From contig JABAKD010000001.1 in NCBI GenBank assembly GCA_012845835.1, positions 7,056,476-7,120,475 of the forward strand: a stretch of 64,000 nt of DNA. The letters are read 5' to 3'. A program made the position numbers and the translations under genes. The notes beneath the pieces are model-generated. The model was not told the origin of the DNA. It ran no database searches and was given only the letters and a program-made list of their open reading frames with translations. Positions within the stretch are counted from its first letter, which is position 1. Each line of letters begins with the position of its first letter. This stretch comes from Undaria pinnatifida. Lineage: Eukaryota > Sar > Phaeophyceae > Laminariales > Alariaceae. Shown piece after piece: positions 10,730-20,834 of this stretch.

Positions 10730-11265
10730 CCATACCACCATGGTGGTTATGTGAAAAGAGTGCACCCACCCCCTACACTGTATCCTGGGGTCAACGACGA
10801 TATGTGGTTGATCACGCGCAGGAGAGCAGGAGCCCCCCCGGAAGATATGCACACCACCGTCTGTATATTTTTAAGGTCGAGCGTCATGGCAATATCCGCA
10901 TGTCTGGAGTGCCGTGTGAATTTCACAACACTGCTGCCGTGGCACTACCATGAGCTCAAAAAGCAAGCTCAAACGGCACGCATGGCATTGACGCGTAGCG
11001 ATGCCATGGGAAGCATGACACACTGCTCGTCACGGACTTTCGTGGGCTTTCGCGGCTATTATGGCATCGCTGTCATGGAGTTGCCATGAAATTTCACGGG
11101 ACGGGCAGCCACTACAAAATGCCTGCCATCAAGCCTCTCTAACCGTTTTGTAGCATTGCCATGAACATGCACCACACACAGTGAGAAGTCCAATGTGGCA
11201 CTGCCATGGAACGGCAGTCGCCCGCCCTGTGGCAGCTCCAAACCCTAAACTTAGCTGTTGTTATA
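10730..11265. repeat. CATGG-rich non-coding segment
   Basis: The words gccatgg, catggc and atggcaatgcc recur at irregular spacing (10728, 10740, 10886, 10983, 11003, 11066, 11084, 11203). A similar block lies at 12165-12250. Reading frames are short and unrelated to each other. No gene supported. Confidence 0.45.
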
Positions 11266-11270
11266 ACGAG

Positions 11271-11724
11271 TCATCCCACCGTATGGCTTGCACGTTTTGG
11301 GCCAAAACCGTTTCCGGCCTCGACCAGTGAGCTCGTGAAGTGAGAAACTATCGGGGTCAGCGTGAAGAAAAAAAATCATTAGCACCATTTTTTTCAAGGA
11401 CCACAAGTATTACTCATGTACTGTTATTATTATAGCGTATAGATACAAATGTTGGTCGGGTTGCGCGCACGATGAATGCCCCCCCCACTAAGTAACCCTA
11501 ACCCTAGCCCTAACCCCTGACCCTAACCCTGACCCTAACCCTAACCCTAACCCTAACCCTAACCCTAACCCCTGACCCTAATCCCTGACCCTAACCCTAG
11601 CACTAATCCCTGACCCTAACCCTGACCCTGACCCTGACCCTAACCCTAGCCCATGACCCTAATCCTAGCTCATATGTTAAGGGCTCAGAAACTTCAGAGA
11701 ATGCGCCCTCTCTAGCGTGGGATG
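11271..11724. mobile_element. Family E MITE carrying telomeric repeats inside
   Basis: E ends flank the block: tcatcccaccgtatggcttgcacg at 11271 and ctctagcgtgggatga ending at 11724. E interior is recognisable on both sides (gttttgggccaaaaccgtttccgg; caaatgttggtcgggttgcgcgcacgatgaatgcc; aagggctcagaaacttcagag). The expected E stretch between atgcc and ctcag is replaced by about 180 bp of CCCTAA-type sequence. Confidence 0.75.
11493..11672 (-). repeat. Interstitial telomeric repeat array (CCCTAA variants)
   Basis: About 28 units of CCCTAA with frequent CCCTGA and CCCTAG variants: TTAGGG type on the minus strand, degenerate towards the right. TTAGGG telomeres fit brown algae and many other eukaryotes. 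The array is embedded in an E element and flanked by unique sequence, so it is not a chromosome end. Confidence 0.9.
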
Positions 11725-11867
11725 ACTTTCACCATAACCCTACCTCTAACCCTGGAGACACATGGCAGCGCATCCTTCTGGCGTGCCATGGCTTTTATAT
11801 GACGATGTCACGACGCGAAGGAAAGGAGCACCACTGACAGGGCCCTATAGTCTATACCTAGCGGTAT

Positions 11868-12145
11868 AGACGCGTGTTACCCACGGTAAAGGTGGCATCG
11901 CCATTTTTTTCTGAAGACCTGCTCACTTGAGGATATCTACCATGAATATACCTCTGCCCAGACCTGATTAGAGGTGAGGGAAACCAAAAACAAACTGATG
12001 TACATGCCCGATGAGCAAACCCATGGCCTGCAGAAATAGAACGAAAAGCGATGCAAGGATACGTTGAAATTCAGACGACTTTGGGTTAATCGAAAACGAT
12101 TTCAACGAAAATGGGTTACCACGCCGTTTTATCGTAGCACGAGTC
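11868..12145. mobile_element. Family C MITE, divergent
   Basis: Left end agacgcgtgttacccacgg, right end ttttatcgtagcacgagtc. The interior keeps cccatggcctgcagaaata, ttcagacgactttgggttaa and aacgatttcaacgaaaa. One of the most diverged copies. Confidence 0.65.
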
Positions 12146-12149
12146 GTTA

Positions 12150-13085
12150 GGCTTAAGGTTAGAAAGTGTCGTGTGGCAATGCTATGGACCTTGAGGGCAG
12201 TGCAACGGCAATGCCATGGCAACCGTGATGACACATGGTGACCATCAAGGCTACGGCAAGGGAACTAGCCCATTTTTCCCTGCTGATTTTGAGCCATTTG
12301 CACTCGAGCGACTCTGAACCGTCACCCTGACAAATAGGTCTCACATCTAGGCTATTTGTTTGGCGCAGCGTAGCTACTAACTGCTGTATGTCTAGCTATT
12401 TCATGTTGCGGGTTCGTATCGCAGGGTTAAAACGACACGAAAGCTTAGACCGCCAAAGACCGCCATGGGACAGGGGGTTCACTCGCGTGAGGGTTTGACC
12501 GCGAGCCAATGTGCGGTAAGAGGTCCGAAAAGTGTCTCCCCTACCGCAGCCTTGGTCAGGTGTTGTCATGTTGCTATGCCATTACCATGACTAAAACCAA
12601 CGCCAGCGCCATGACAAGGACATATGGAAACGCGTTGAGTAGCTGGGCACCTTCGCCGACAGAAGCCTACAGGCTACACAGACTGGCTTGGGGTTGACCG
12701 ATCAATGCTCTGCACACTTTTCGCAAAAGTCGAGGGAGGGAGGGTCAGCGTTTGTTCGCTGCGCTCGCTCTCTTATTTACGCTGTTGAGTGTACCGGAAG
12801 CCACTCGGGCAGCGACAAGTTATGATATTCATCTTGCTCGCTTTCACTCTCCTCAGACCGTGTTGTACACATCCCAACATATACAGGCAGCAAATCAGGT
12901 AGTGCGGGTAGTTGAACAACAAGCACGAGCGATTAACACACGAAACACACAACAAATCAAATTACTGCGACCACCCGCACGCGCACACCACGGGACACAC
13001 ACCGCCGCCAAATTTCAAAATCCGAGATCCAAAATCCAACATCCCAAATTCAAAACACTGCTGTAGTACGAATAGTACGAGGACA
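12150..13085. other. No gene recognised
   Basis: Unique-looking sequence. A + frame from about 12752 reads a hydrophobic stretch (FAALALLFTLLSV), but it lacks an ATG and runs into an aaatccaa-type tandem motif at 13008-13056. No feature beyond that short repeat is supported. Confidence 0.4.
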
Positions 13086-14010
13086 TATTGTAAAAATTAG
13101 GTTACACTCCTCCAGATGTAAGATCGAAGATTTCGTTGAAACTCGAATTTGCAAGCTGTGTGTGATACTCCGATCGCGCGTATTACTGGGTGCGTCCTCA
13201 TATTTCTAACGATATAGGTCGGCGGACTCCCCTTGGAACTACCGTGTCGCTTGTGCCAGGGTCAACAGGGTGATGTTAATCAGTCTTGGCGCGGAAACCA
13301 TAAAACCCGTTTTTAAGGGGAACAAAATCTGACAGCTGTGTGTGGTGGAAGGAAATGCATCAGTTTATCATGTGTGCCCTGTACGTCGTCTAACCGGTGA
13401 CCGGTGACGGGGGGGGCGGAGATTTTAAGGGCGTGGGGGCCTGGGTTTGAACAAGAAGGAGCGGGGGGGGGGACGGGGGACGGGCGGGGCAACCCAATCT
13501 GTGCGCGGAAACTATATATCCTTCAAGGAAGGGGACAAATCTGACGACTGTGGAAGGAATGCATCAGTTTATCATGTATATCCTGTAAGTTGTACAACCG
13601 GTGAGGAAAGGGCGGAGTGTTCGAACGTGGGGGGGGGATTTCCAACAGCTTTAGGCCGCATAGATGTATACCAGTATCAGTTAGGAGCTTGCTATAATAC
13701 GTGGTATGCTAGGTCTAGGCGATGGTGCGGGTGGTGGGGAAGGAGGGGGCGTTGGCGAGGGGGGGGGGGGAAGAGGAGGGGGGTATGAATTGGAGCTACG
13801 GCATGTGGATGGCTAGAAAGGTGATGATGTGATATCAACTGTCTGGTAGTGTCTATTACTCTGGTCTGGCAGATTTTGATGTTAGGTGTGGCCCGGCGGG
13901 AGAGAACAAAACGAGGGGGGGGGGGAGGGGAGGGGAGGGTTAAATGAAGTAGAGCCACGGCATGGGTGGTTGGATAGGTAATGAGAAGTGATGTCACCTG
14001 CCTCGTTTTG
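13086..14010 (+). mobile_element. Family A repeat, one copy plus a partial second
   Basis: Carries the A signature in + orientation: ctccagatgtaagatcgaagatttcg, gatcgcgcgtattac, ggtcaacagggtgatgtta, gcgcggaaaccataaaacccg, gacagctgtg..ggaaatgcatcagtttatca, and accggtgacggg next to a G run. A second partial unit begins near 13490 (gtgcgcggaaactatat) and carries ctaggtctaggcgatggtgcggg. G runs at 13400-13470, 13629 and 13760-13780 belong to the element. Confidence 0.75.
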
Positions 14011-14700
14011 TTTATACGACGCATTCTGAGTGTTACCACCAACACCACGTAAGAACCAATAAGATATGGTATCAGTTGATAAATGTATCGAATGAAAACG
14101 TTTACCTGGTACTGTACTAGGTACCTATCATCAAGCCGACCGTCATGTATCGGATGAAAACATTCATCAATCAAGTTGATCAATATTATAAAAATTAAAA
14201 TACACTCAAGTTGATCAATATATCGGATTAAATCATTTATCACCTTATGTGAGAAATATTAATGGCCTCAAATACAACAAAAGCTGATGAAAATGTTTGT
14301 CAGCTGATGAATATACATACCATGATATATATTTAAGAAGAATGTACATTGACAGTGTGAAGTTTGGCAGATCGGAGAGAAAAATACCGACAGAACCAAC
14401 GACGTAGTTCCGGTGTACATATGCTAAAATACCTGGTCGGGAGGTCACGGCAGCAGCACAGCTAGCTATGCATGCAGGTACCGTATTACCTATTGTCACC
14501 GCAGCAGGCATACGCAAAGCAGCGTTGGTCGCGGTACAGCAGTTGCAACAACAGCAGCAGCAGTGCGGTGGCACAGGGAAAAGGTCGACGGCAGGAGCAC
14601 ATATTGGGAGGTCGGGAGGTTGGGAGGTTGGGTATTGAGAGGTTGGGAGGTTGCGAGGTTGTTTTATAGGGAGGTTAGATTGCAGCGGTACAGCACATAT
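14010..14700. other. AT-rich segment, no gene
   Basis: Contains two imperfect copies of tatcggatgaaaacattcatcaatcaagttgatcaatat (14085-14240), a CAG/CAA-rich patch (14540-14565) and gggaggttgggaggttg repeats (14605-14670). No supported coding segment. Confidence 0.45.
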
Positions 14701-14708
14701 ACACGGCG

Positions 14709-15165
14709 ATGACATATCGATCGCAATCTGAAATATACCACACACGGCGGTGTAATACTTGCACCCTATCGTACGCCGACGCGCTTGCCAAGACAGCTTC
14801 CGAGAGCATAGAGGCGATAGTGCGCAAACGGAGGATATTGTTCGCGGGATTCGTAGCACGTATGGGGGAGGAGCGTCTGCCACAGAGGGTGATGTTTCGG
14901 GAGCTTGTCGGGGGTCGGGGCTACTCAGGGGGGCAAGAGAAGGACTGGATGGCTCATCTGAAAAAGGATATATATCGGTCTTTGGAATGAAATCCGAAGG
15001 GTGGCGAAAGGCTGCTCAGAAGGCCGGCAGATGGTTTCGGCGAGTAGAGGAGGGAGCCGAGTTATTCATGCGGAATTGGCATAAAAAGGAGATATGCAAA
15101 GCTGAAGAGCGACGCGCAAAGACTGCGGCAGCGCCATCCACCGTCGGCATATCTAGGCGGCCGGG
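14709..15165 (+). pseudogene. 3' end of a LINE ORF2 (reverse-transcriptase C-terminus), frameshifted
   Basis: One frame reads TLSYADALAKTASESIEAIV, RKRRILFAGFVARMGEERLP and GGRGYSGGQEKDWMAHLKKD, then runs out of frame at gatatatatcgg. The +2 frame continues SVFGMKSEGWRKAAQKAGRW, FRRVEEGAELFMRNWHKKE and AEERRAKTAAAPSTVGISRR. This is the C-terminal region that follows the RT domain in jockey/LINE-type ORF2 proteins of stramenopile genomes (recognised from memory). An extra AT in the ATATAT run explains the frameshift. The catalytic RT part is absent, as in 5'-truncated LINEs. The frame then enters the purine array. Confidence 0.7.
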
Positions 15166-15440
15166 GGAGAGGGGGGAGGGGGGAGGGGGGAGGGGGGAGG
15201 GGGGAGGGGGGAGGGGGGAGGGGGGAGGGGGGAGGGGGGAGGGGGAGGGGGGAGGGGGGAGGGGGGAGGGGGGAGGGGGAGGGGAAGGGGGGAGGGGGGA
15301 GGGGGGGAGAGGGGGGGGGGGAGGGGGGGAGGAAGGGGGGAGGGGGGGAGGGGGGGGGCGAGGGGGGGGAAGGGGGGGGGAAGGGGGGGGGAGGGGGGAC
15401 GGAGGGGGGGGGGAAGGGGGGGGGGGGGAAGGGGGAGCGT
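15166..15440 (+). repeat. (GGGGGGA)n purine array
   Basis: About 275 bp of G runs separated by single A residues, directly after the LINE coding end. Long Gly/Glu/Arg (+) and Pro/Ser (-) frames here are repeat translations. Strong G-quadruplex and triplex potential. Confidence 0.95.
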
Positions 15441-15612
15441 CATGCTCAAGAGACTGAAGTTTGGGTCTGGCCATCATCGTCTTAAATTTTGTAGGCCTTC
15501 CAATGGCCGTCACAAGATAGCGTAAAACCGCCCTGGCTTCTTCGTCATGTTGCGTTCTCTCCCCAGTGCCATTGATGATGCACTTGATACCCTCTATGAG
15601 CCCAATGCTGTC
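15440..15612 (-). CDS. Candidate coding segment, unknown
   Basis: Minus-strand frame reads DSIGLIEGIKCIINGTGERT, QHDEEARAVLRYLVTAIGRP and TKFKTMMARPKLQSLEHD before running into the purine array. A possible splice acceptor (taaagacag|cattggg) lies at about 15610. The helical, balanced composition is protein-like, but I recognise no family and no other exon. Confidence 0.3.
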
Positions 15613-15639
15613 TTTAGTCAATTCCTAGGGTCTGCTAGT

Positions 15640-15795
15640 CTGACATTTTTTTTTCTCTTTTCCCTTCCTTGCTTCCTCTTGTTGTCTTGTCTTGTCTTGC
15701 TTTTCTTGTCTCTTCTCTTCCTTCCTTTTCCTTTTTCGCTTTCTTTTCTTTTCTTCTCTTTCCTTTCCTTTCCTTTAACTTTTTTTTTTTTTTAT
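15640..15795 (+). repeat. Pyrimidine tract ending in poly-T
   Basis: C/T-only stretch (cttccttttccttttt type) leading into the poly-T of a family B element. Confidence 0.85.
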
Positions 15796-15918
15796 CCTCC
15801 GGCGGATGGGGAAAAATAAAGCTTTAGCTCACCACACTTCCACGTATTTTCATACGCGTCGTGTGTCGATTTAAATAACTCAGCTGCTTTCGCAGCCCAA
15901 CGCTAGCTGGCGCACCCT
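15781..15918 (-). mobile_element. Family B SINE-like element
   Basis: Poly-T, then atcctccggcggatgggg, aaaaataaagctttagctca, ccacacttccacgtattttc, gcgtcgtgtgtcgattt, actcagctgctttcgcagcc and caacgctagctggcgcaccc. On the minus strand this reads as a roughly 135-bp unit ending in poly-A. Confidence 0.75.
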
Positions 15919-16019
15919 CCCTTACCTTTTCTTTTCTTTGTTTCGTTTTCTAATTGGCTTGCGTCTGTCGTGCATAGTATACGTGTAGTGATACGTACTA
16001 CGTGCAATGTATACGTGGT

Positions 16020-16262
16020 AGTATGGACCTAGCACATCGTAGTTGGACTCCCGGTTCCACTTTTATACGTATGTTTCTGTGGTGGAGGCATGAAATGCAT
16101 CCGAATTGCATCAGCTGTGATATATGCTTTTACCATCTTTAGTTTTGTTTGTGTTTTTCCCCCCTGAGGTATTCCTCAGCTCCAGAGTGATTGGAGCCTG
16201 TCCTGTGACCACGGACTTGATTATATGCAAGTTAATGTGAGACAACAACAACAACTTGGACG
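16020..16262 (-). mobile_element. Family J repeat, copy 1
   Basis: About 220 bp shared with 28434-28640: gcatcagctgtgatatatgc, ctcagctccagagtgattgg, agcctgtcctgtgaccacgg, acttgattatatgcaagtta, then caacaacaacaa. The minus strand of both copies can be read as IKSVVTxQAPxTLELRxT. An LTR or MITE part is possible; class not assigned. Confidence 0.6.
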
Positions 16263-16800
16263 AATGCTCAAACAATAGCATGCCCGTGGAGAGCACAGCG
16301 GAGTCGCAGATATACTCGAGTAGTTGGTAAGAGGTTCAAACTGATGTGACATCAACATTTTCGCACACGAAACCATTATTATTTCCCAGTTTTCAATTGT
16401 TGTGATGGGGAGATGCGTCCAATTACATCAACACGTCCACGAAAATGAGTCCATCAAATATTCACAATTTCATCCGATTGAATACTATCCTTAATGGTGG
16501 GGGTCCCCGAACAGTGCCGTTTAAATAGTGCTTCTTTTCTACACAGTTCCGACTAATTCGAATAGCTTCGTACTATAAGTTCATATATAAATTCATAAAC
16601 AGTAGTGCCAGTTCCCTTAATAGTGCTCTCGTGTTCTGGACTGGCGCACACGTACTATTGGGAGCCTACCATCTTCAATTGATTTTTGCAGTACCGTAGA
16701 ATGCTTCTTGTGCTGCGACGAGTTTATGCCCCATGAAACACCAGAAGAAGTGCTGTGAACAGTAGTGCGTCCGTAGAGCCAGACCTACCAGGCAAGCGTG
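16262..16800. other. AT-rich segment, no gene
   Basis: No ORF, repeat family or RNA signal recognised, apart from a weak repetition of aacagtagtgc (16608, 16758). Confidence 0.5.
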
Positions 16801-16801
16801 C

Positions 16802-16972
16802 CGGACAGTTTTTTTTTTTTTTTCAATCCTCCGGGGGATGGGGAAGAATAAAGCTTTAGCTCACCACACTTCCACGAATTTTCATACGCGTCGTGTGTCG
16901 ATTTAACTCAGTTGCTTTCGCAGCCCAACGCTAGCTGGCGCACCCTTCGGGTCCCAGTGGCGGACAGTTTTT
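16802..16972 (-). mobile_element. Family B SINE-like element with target-site duplication
   Basis: Same unit as at 15781 (poly-T, caatcctccgggggatgggg through ctagctggcgcacccttcgg, gtcccagtgg). The direct repeat CGGACAGTTTTT flanks it (16802-16813 and 16961-16972), a long TSD typical of LINE-mobilised retroposons. In minus orientation it begins CCACTGGGACCCGAAGGGTG and ends in poly-A. No convincing pol III B-box was found, so a tRNA origin is not claimed. Confidence 0.8.
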
Positions 16973-17154
16973 CGACACACGGCAGCGGTAGTGTAGTAAC
17001 AGCCGTCTCACAGCCACAGCACGCGAGCTAATTTTCTGGTACCTACTGGATTGGAATACCATTGAACGCCTGGAACCATCGCTGCTGGGGAATATTGCAC
17101 TGCTGCTTGAGGTGCTGCGGCGCGTCTGAAGACGTTGGTCTTCTGCTCGTTGCG

Positions 17155-17650
17155 CTACTTCCGGCTGGGGGGCGTACCGGCATCACGACCACCACCACCA
17201 TCATCATCATCAGTGGCAGGACGTGAGTGACTTTATTGCTTGGTGAGGTTTTTCTTAAGCTGGGTGCCGGCCTAGCACCTGTGTCCTCCTCTTCCATCTG
17301 TTAATAGTATACCGCCGTTGCGTGCTGTTGTCTGCGCCTGGTATATGATACGAGAGCACCCCTCTCTCGTTCGCTCTCCGTGCTCTGTACTGTTGTTGCG
17401 TTGCGTATGTAGTTTTCTTGCATACTCTGTACCTGGTGTGATACTGTCGTTTCTTCTCAATATTATTGTGCACGCGAATTCTAGGTCCATGTATATAGCT
17501 CGCGTATCATATCTGCAGGGGGTCGGCATGTAGGGGTTGGTCGTCTACCTCCTTGCCTGTGCTCAGCCGGCCGGGAGGCGTACCATCATCATCACCAGCA
17601 GCAGATAAATCAACACCAGCAGTTTAGCATCGTCGTCATCAGTGAAAGCA
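17155..17650 (+). repeat. Diverged duplication around ggcgtacc(atc)n
   Basis: ggctggggggcgtaccggcatcacgacc followed by CAC/CAT repeats at 17163 recurs as gccgggaggcgtaccatcatcatcacc at 17570. The sequence between is pyrimidine-rich and non-coding as far as I can see. Confidence 0.5.
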
Positions 17651-18960
17651 AGCGAGAGAGAGTTTTGTGTGATGTTTTTTTTTTCGTTTTTAGGCACTGT
17701 GAGTTATCAGTAATCCTCTCCCTTGTATATCGTACGTATAGTGTTTCATTTAGCACGAAAATATTTTTTGCGTACCCTCATTTCTTTTCTCTTTTTCACA
17801 CACATCTACTTTCCAGCTTCTGGACAAGCCGTGGTCACAGGTATCGTCCCTTCTTCCCCCCAGTTCTTGCCTTCAATTTATATCGCGCATCGTAGGGTTC
17901 AGCAATCCCACTGCTCGTCCATTTTTCATCAGATCAGTTTGTGCTAACTCACGCTCTCGCGCTTTCCGCAAGTCAGCACAAGCCTCTATCATACACGTAG
18001 TCTGGGTACCTTTTTTTTTCCCTTCTTCTTGCTCATCCCCTTTTCCATTGTATATTTTCGCACTTTATACAAGTACGTTCGTACGTACCTGTTTTTGTTT
18101 TTGTTTTGCTTTGAGCACCCCTTATATTGTCTTCGCTGCACTTTTATTTTTCCTTCTCCCTCTCCCTCTAGACCTAACGCCGACCCGAAATCACCAAGCA
18201 ACCCCCCCTCCCCACTACGGCGGTTTGTAGTACCCGCGTTCATATTTATCGTGAGAAGGCTCCAGCTATTTCTCCCGTCCTCGACGACTCGCATCGAACT
18301 CTTTTTACTTTTGTTTTCTGCATCCCGTTAATATTCTCGCATTACTCTCGCGCTCCCTCCCTCCCAGTAGTAGTGTTACGGTTACATTGTTACGGTTGAT
18401 AGGAGTTGCACTTTTGGGAATGCGTTAGTCCCAATAGGTACTAGCAGTATGGTCCGTCTTGCAGGGTCCCCGTCTGGGAGGGACTGGTTCCTCGCCTCCC
18501 TCTGCTCTATACTCCTTTGCTTGCCCTGAGTTAGCAATAATCCATAAAGCGAATACCGTATCCACGACCGGAGACCTTCTACTCCTTCTCACAAGCCACC
18601 TTCAAGGCTTACACTACCGCTGTTCAGGCTCAACCACCGAACTCGGTACCGATCGGGAGGCTGCTATCATCAGGTCGGTAGCAGTGCTTTGTAGGCTGGG
18701 TCCCTCTGGCACCTTCCTCTCTGTACAATGCACACAAGACCTAGGGTCCTGCCGCATGAATGGCTAGAGACCACTCAGACCCACATAGACATCGGATCCG
18801 CCTCTATCCCTAGCCTCCCCTTCCGTAATAGTAGCTCAGATCCGGGGTCACATAGCGGGCCCTCCTCTCCCCGCCCCACTACGGTATAATAACGCCTCCA
18901 TTTTTATCGCGCGAGAAGAATTGTCGCGGTCAGGGCCTCTTGCCCGGCCCAGCTCGTACT
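17650..18960. other. Pyrimidine-rich segment, no gene supported
   Basis: T- and C-rich on the + strand, with several short frames. One of 102 codons (18459-18767) has no recognisable domain. A phrase related to 40.0 and 58.2 kb (aagccgtggtcacaggtatcg, then a C-rich stretch) occurs at 17826, suggesting an old dispersed repeat. Confidence 0.4.
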
Positions 18961-19404
18961 AAAACCCGCCACTATAGTGAAAAATAAAATAAATAATAAT
19001 AATAAAATAAAACCGCCCCCAGGTAGAGAAAACTTACTTAGGCATTTGACCACAAGTACCAACAACCATGACCAAGCCATACATCCGTAAACCATCCACC
19101 ACACACATGGTACAGCAATATAGTGGAAACTACAGAAATAAATTTATACCTGGTATAATAGTGTGTGTGTGTGTGTGTTCTTCACATTAAACCGTTCTTC
19201 TACTCGTCGACATCCAGCACACCCAGTGTCCGTACTGATTCTTCACCCTAGAAAGATCAGCTCTGTGGTCACAAGCCACGACACAGAGATAATGCATCGT
19301 AATGCATTCGACAACGCAATGTCATGCCCTAGTACTGGGTACGACAGGCACAACATACATACGTCAGCAACAGAAATACATTGGAAGAGAGAAATACGAA
19401 ATAA

Positions 19405-19462
19405 ACAAAAACAAAAACAAAAACAAAAAACAAAAACAAAATAAGAAAACAAATAAAAACAA
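19405..19462 (+). repeat. (AAACAA)n microsatellite
   Basis: acaaaaacaaaaacaaaaac-type repeats; they generate Lys/Asn-rich and Phe/Leu-rich shadow frames. Confidence 0.9.
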
Positions 19463-19652
19463 AGATAAAAATAGTAGATACGATAGATTATTCCAAAATT
19501 TCCCACCTAAAAAAGTAAAAAAAATAACACCAATCAATGTAGTGGAGAAAAACATTTGTTTATAAAAGAAAAGGACCCCTCCCAAAAAAAATTTCACCCA
19601 CAACATAGCATAAATAGTACAAGTACCAACAAGCAGATTCAAAATATGAGTA

Positions 19653-20154
19653 CAGTAGCGGCTACGGTTTAAGAGAAATGTTTAAGAGAAAGGACGGGTT
19701 TAAGAGAGGTGAATTGGCTGGCACGACCAAAATCGATTTTAGAGAGAAGTGGTCTCATGTCTAGGAGATATTCTCTTAAATCGAGCTGCTGGAAATCACA
19801 CCACATATAGCCATCACACGAATCACACACAGCAGCTGCAGACATAATGCCCTGCGCAGCCGGCAGTCGCTGCACAGCTGCCTCCGACCACACGCCAGGC
19901 CCACCGAAGTTCACACATCACCAATGCAGAGGCGTCTGCGGGCAGTACCTCCATGGCACTTGTGGTGTGGTGAAACCGCTCGGGACCAGCGAGATGCACC
20001 GCATTTGCCACACCTGTGCAACCTCCCGCGAGAGTGAGATATGATTTAAGAGAATAATCTCTTATACCGTAGCCAACGCAGTATAACTGAAAGCCGGATT
20101 TAAGAGAGGGAGACTGGGCTGGCACGCGCCTCTCTTAAACCGTAGCCGCTACTG
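19653..20154 (+). mobile_element. 502-bp TIR transposon flanked by TA
   Basis: Perfect terminal inverted repeats of 24 bp begin CAGTAGCGGCTACGG at 19653 and end with its complement at 20154, flanked by TA on each side (19651-19652, 20155-20156). Subterminal TTTAAGAGA words occur several times near both ends, and ttaagagag..ggctggcacg is repeated at both ends, as expected for transposase binding sites. The host sequence around it (atatgag/tgac.tgaa.ttcgtcgaactca) exists without the insertion at 20633 and, reversed, at 61772, giving empty sites. TA target and CAGT start fit the Tc1/mariner-IS630 style, but no DDE domain is present. Confidence 0.85.
19847..20044 (+). CDS. Small Cys/His-rich ORF inside the TIR transposon
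   Basis: 65 codons from ATG 19847 to TGA. Cysteines and histidines are spaced as in a zinc-binding module: C3, C9, H15, H24-H25, C27, C31, H36, C39, H51, C54 and C57, with motifs HHQCRGVCG, YLHGTCG and MHRICHTC. Such modules occur at the N-termini of some transposase-related proteins (recollection, family not assigned). The element is too short for a full transposase. The ORF could be the surviving first exon of one, or a captured peptide. No start context or promoter was judged. Confidence 0.5.
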   Translation: MPCAAGSRCTAASDHTPGPPKFTHHQCRGVCGQYLHGTCGVVKPLGTSEMHRICHTCATSRESEI

Positions 20155-20199
20155 TACTGACTTGAAATTCGTCGAACTCACACCTGACGTCCTGAAAAT

Positions 20200-20830
20200 A
20201 TAAATATATAAATATATAGAGTGACAGCGTATCAATTTGGAACCGTGGGTTCGTGTCCCACAGAGTTCTTATTATTTTTGGGGTGGGAGTAGCTGACTCT
20301 AATTCTCGAATGCTGTATTAAGAGCAACATATAGTCTAGATAACTAGTAATATTCTGTATTCGCACTCTTCCCGATATTAAGCCGGAGGGGGGAAAAACG
20401 AAATAAACCGCCCACCATACATATGATAGAGCAGTATAGTGGAAACTACAGTAATAAACTTATAAAATAGATGTAATGTTTCACCTAGCTCAAAATTCCC
20501 CACCTGAAGTATAAATACCAATACTTACCATTATATATAGTGGACAAAAAATAGGACACCTCGGGCCACTAAAAAATTACCCATATACTTCGAAGTGTAG
20601 TATGTTACGAGTACCAACAACGCAGCTTGCAGATATGAGTGTTGACCTGAAGTTCGTCGAACTCACGGCTGACGTCCTTGAAAATTAGTAGTAAAATTCA
20701 GCATTTTCTTCCCTCGTCGACTGGCGTCGCATCGAACTCTATACTGCTGTACCTGGTAAAGGTTGCTTTCGTTCTCACATTAACTCGCATAAAAATGGCG
20801 GGAAAAACTGACGATTGTAGTCTATATTAT
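20200..20830. repeat. Diverged duplicate of 19.08-20.2 kb (empty-site locus)
   Basis: The phrases agtatagtggaaactacagtaataaa, attccccacctgaag, tagtggacaaaaaatagg, gagtaccaacaacgcagcttgcagatatgag and cctgaagttcgtcgaactca mirror the flanks of the TIR transposon. It includes ATG 20635 with a short frame MSVDLKFVELTADV. A T-arm-like hairpin (gtgggttcgtgtcccac, 20248-20264) lies between the two duplicates without other tRNA parts. Confidence 0.6.
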
Positions 20831-20834
20831 TAAA

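Noticed and set aside
12752-13066. Signal-peptide-like ORF (FAALALLFTLLSV)
   Set aside because: No ATG start, and its C-terminal third is encoded by a short tandem repeat.
15016-15621. 201-codon Pro/Ser-rich minus ORF and 232-codon Gly/Glu + ORF
   Set aside because: Most of their length is the purine array; only the ends outside it look protein-like and are listed separately.
20171-20275. A complete tRNA gene around the T-arm-like hairpin at 20248
   Set aside because: The T-arm is good and a partial acceptor match (gaactca/agagttc) exists, but no D-arm or anticodon arm can be folded between them.
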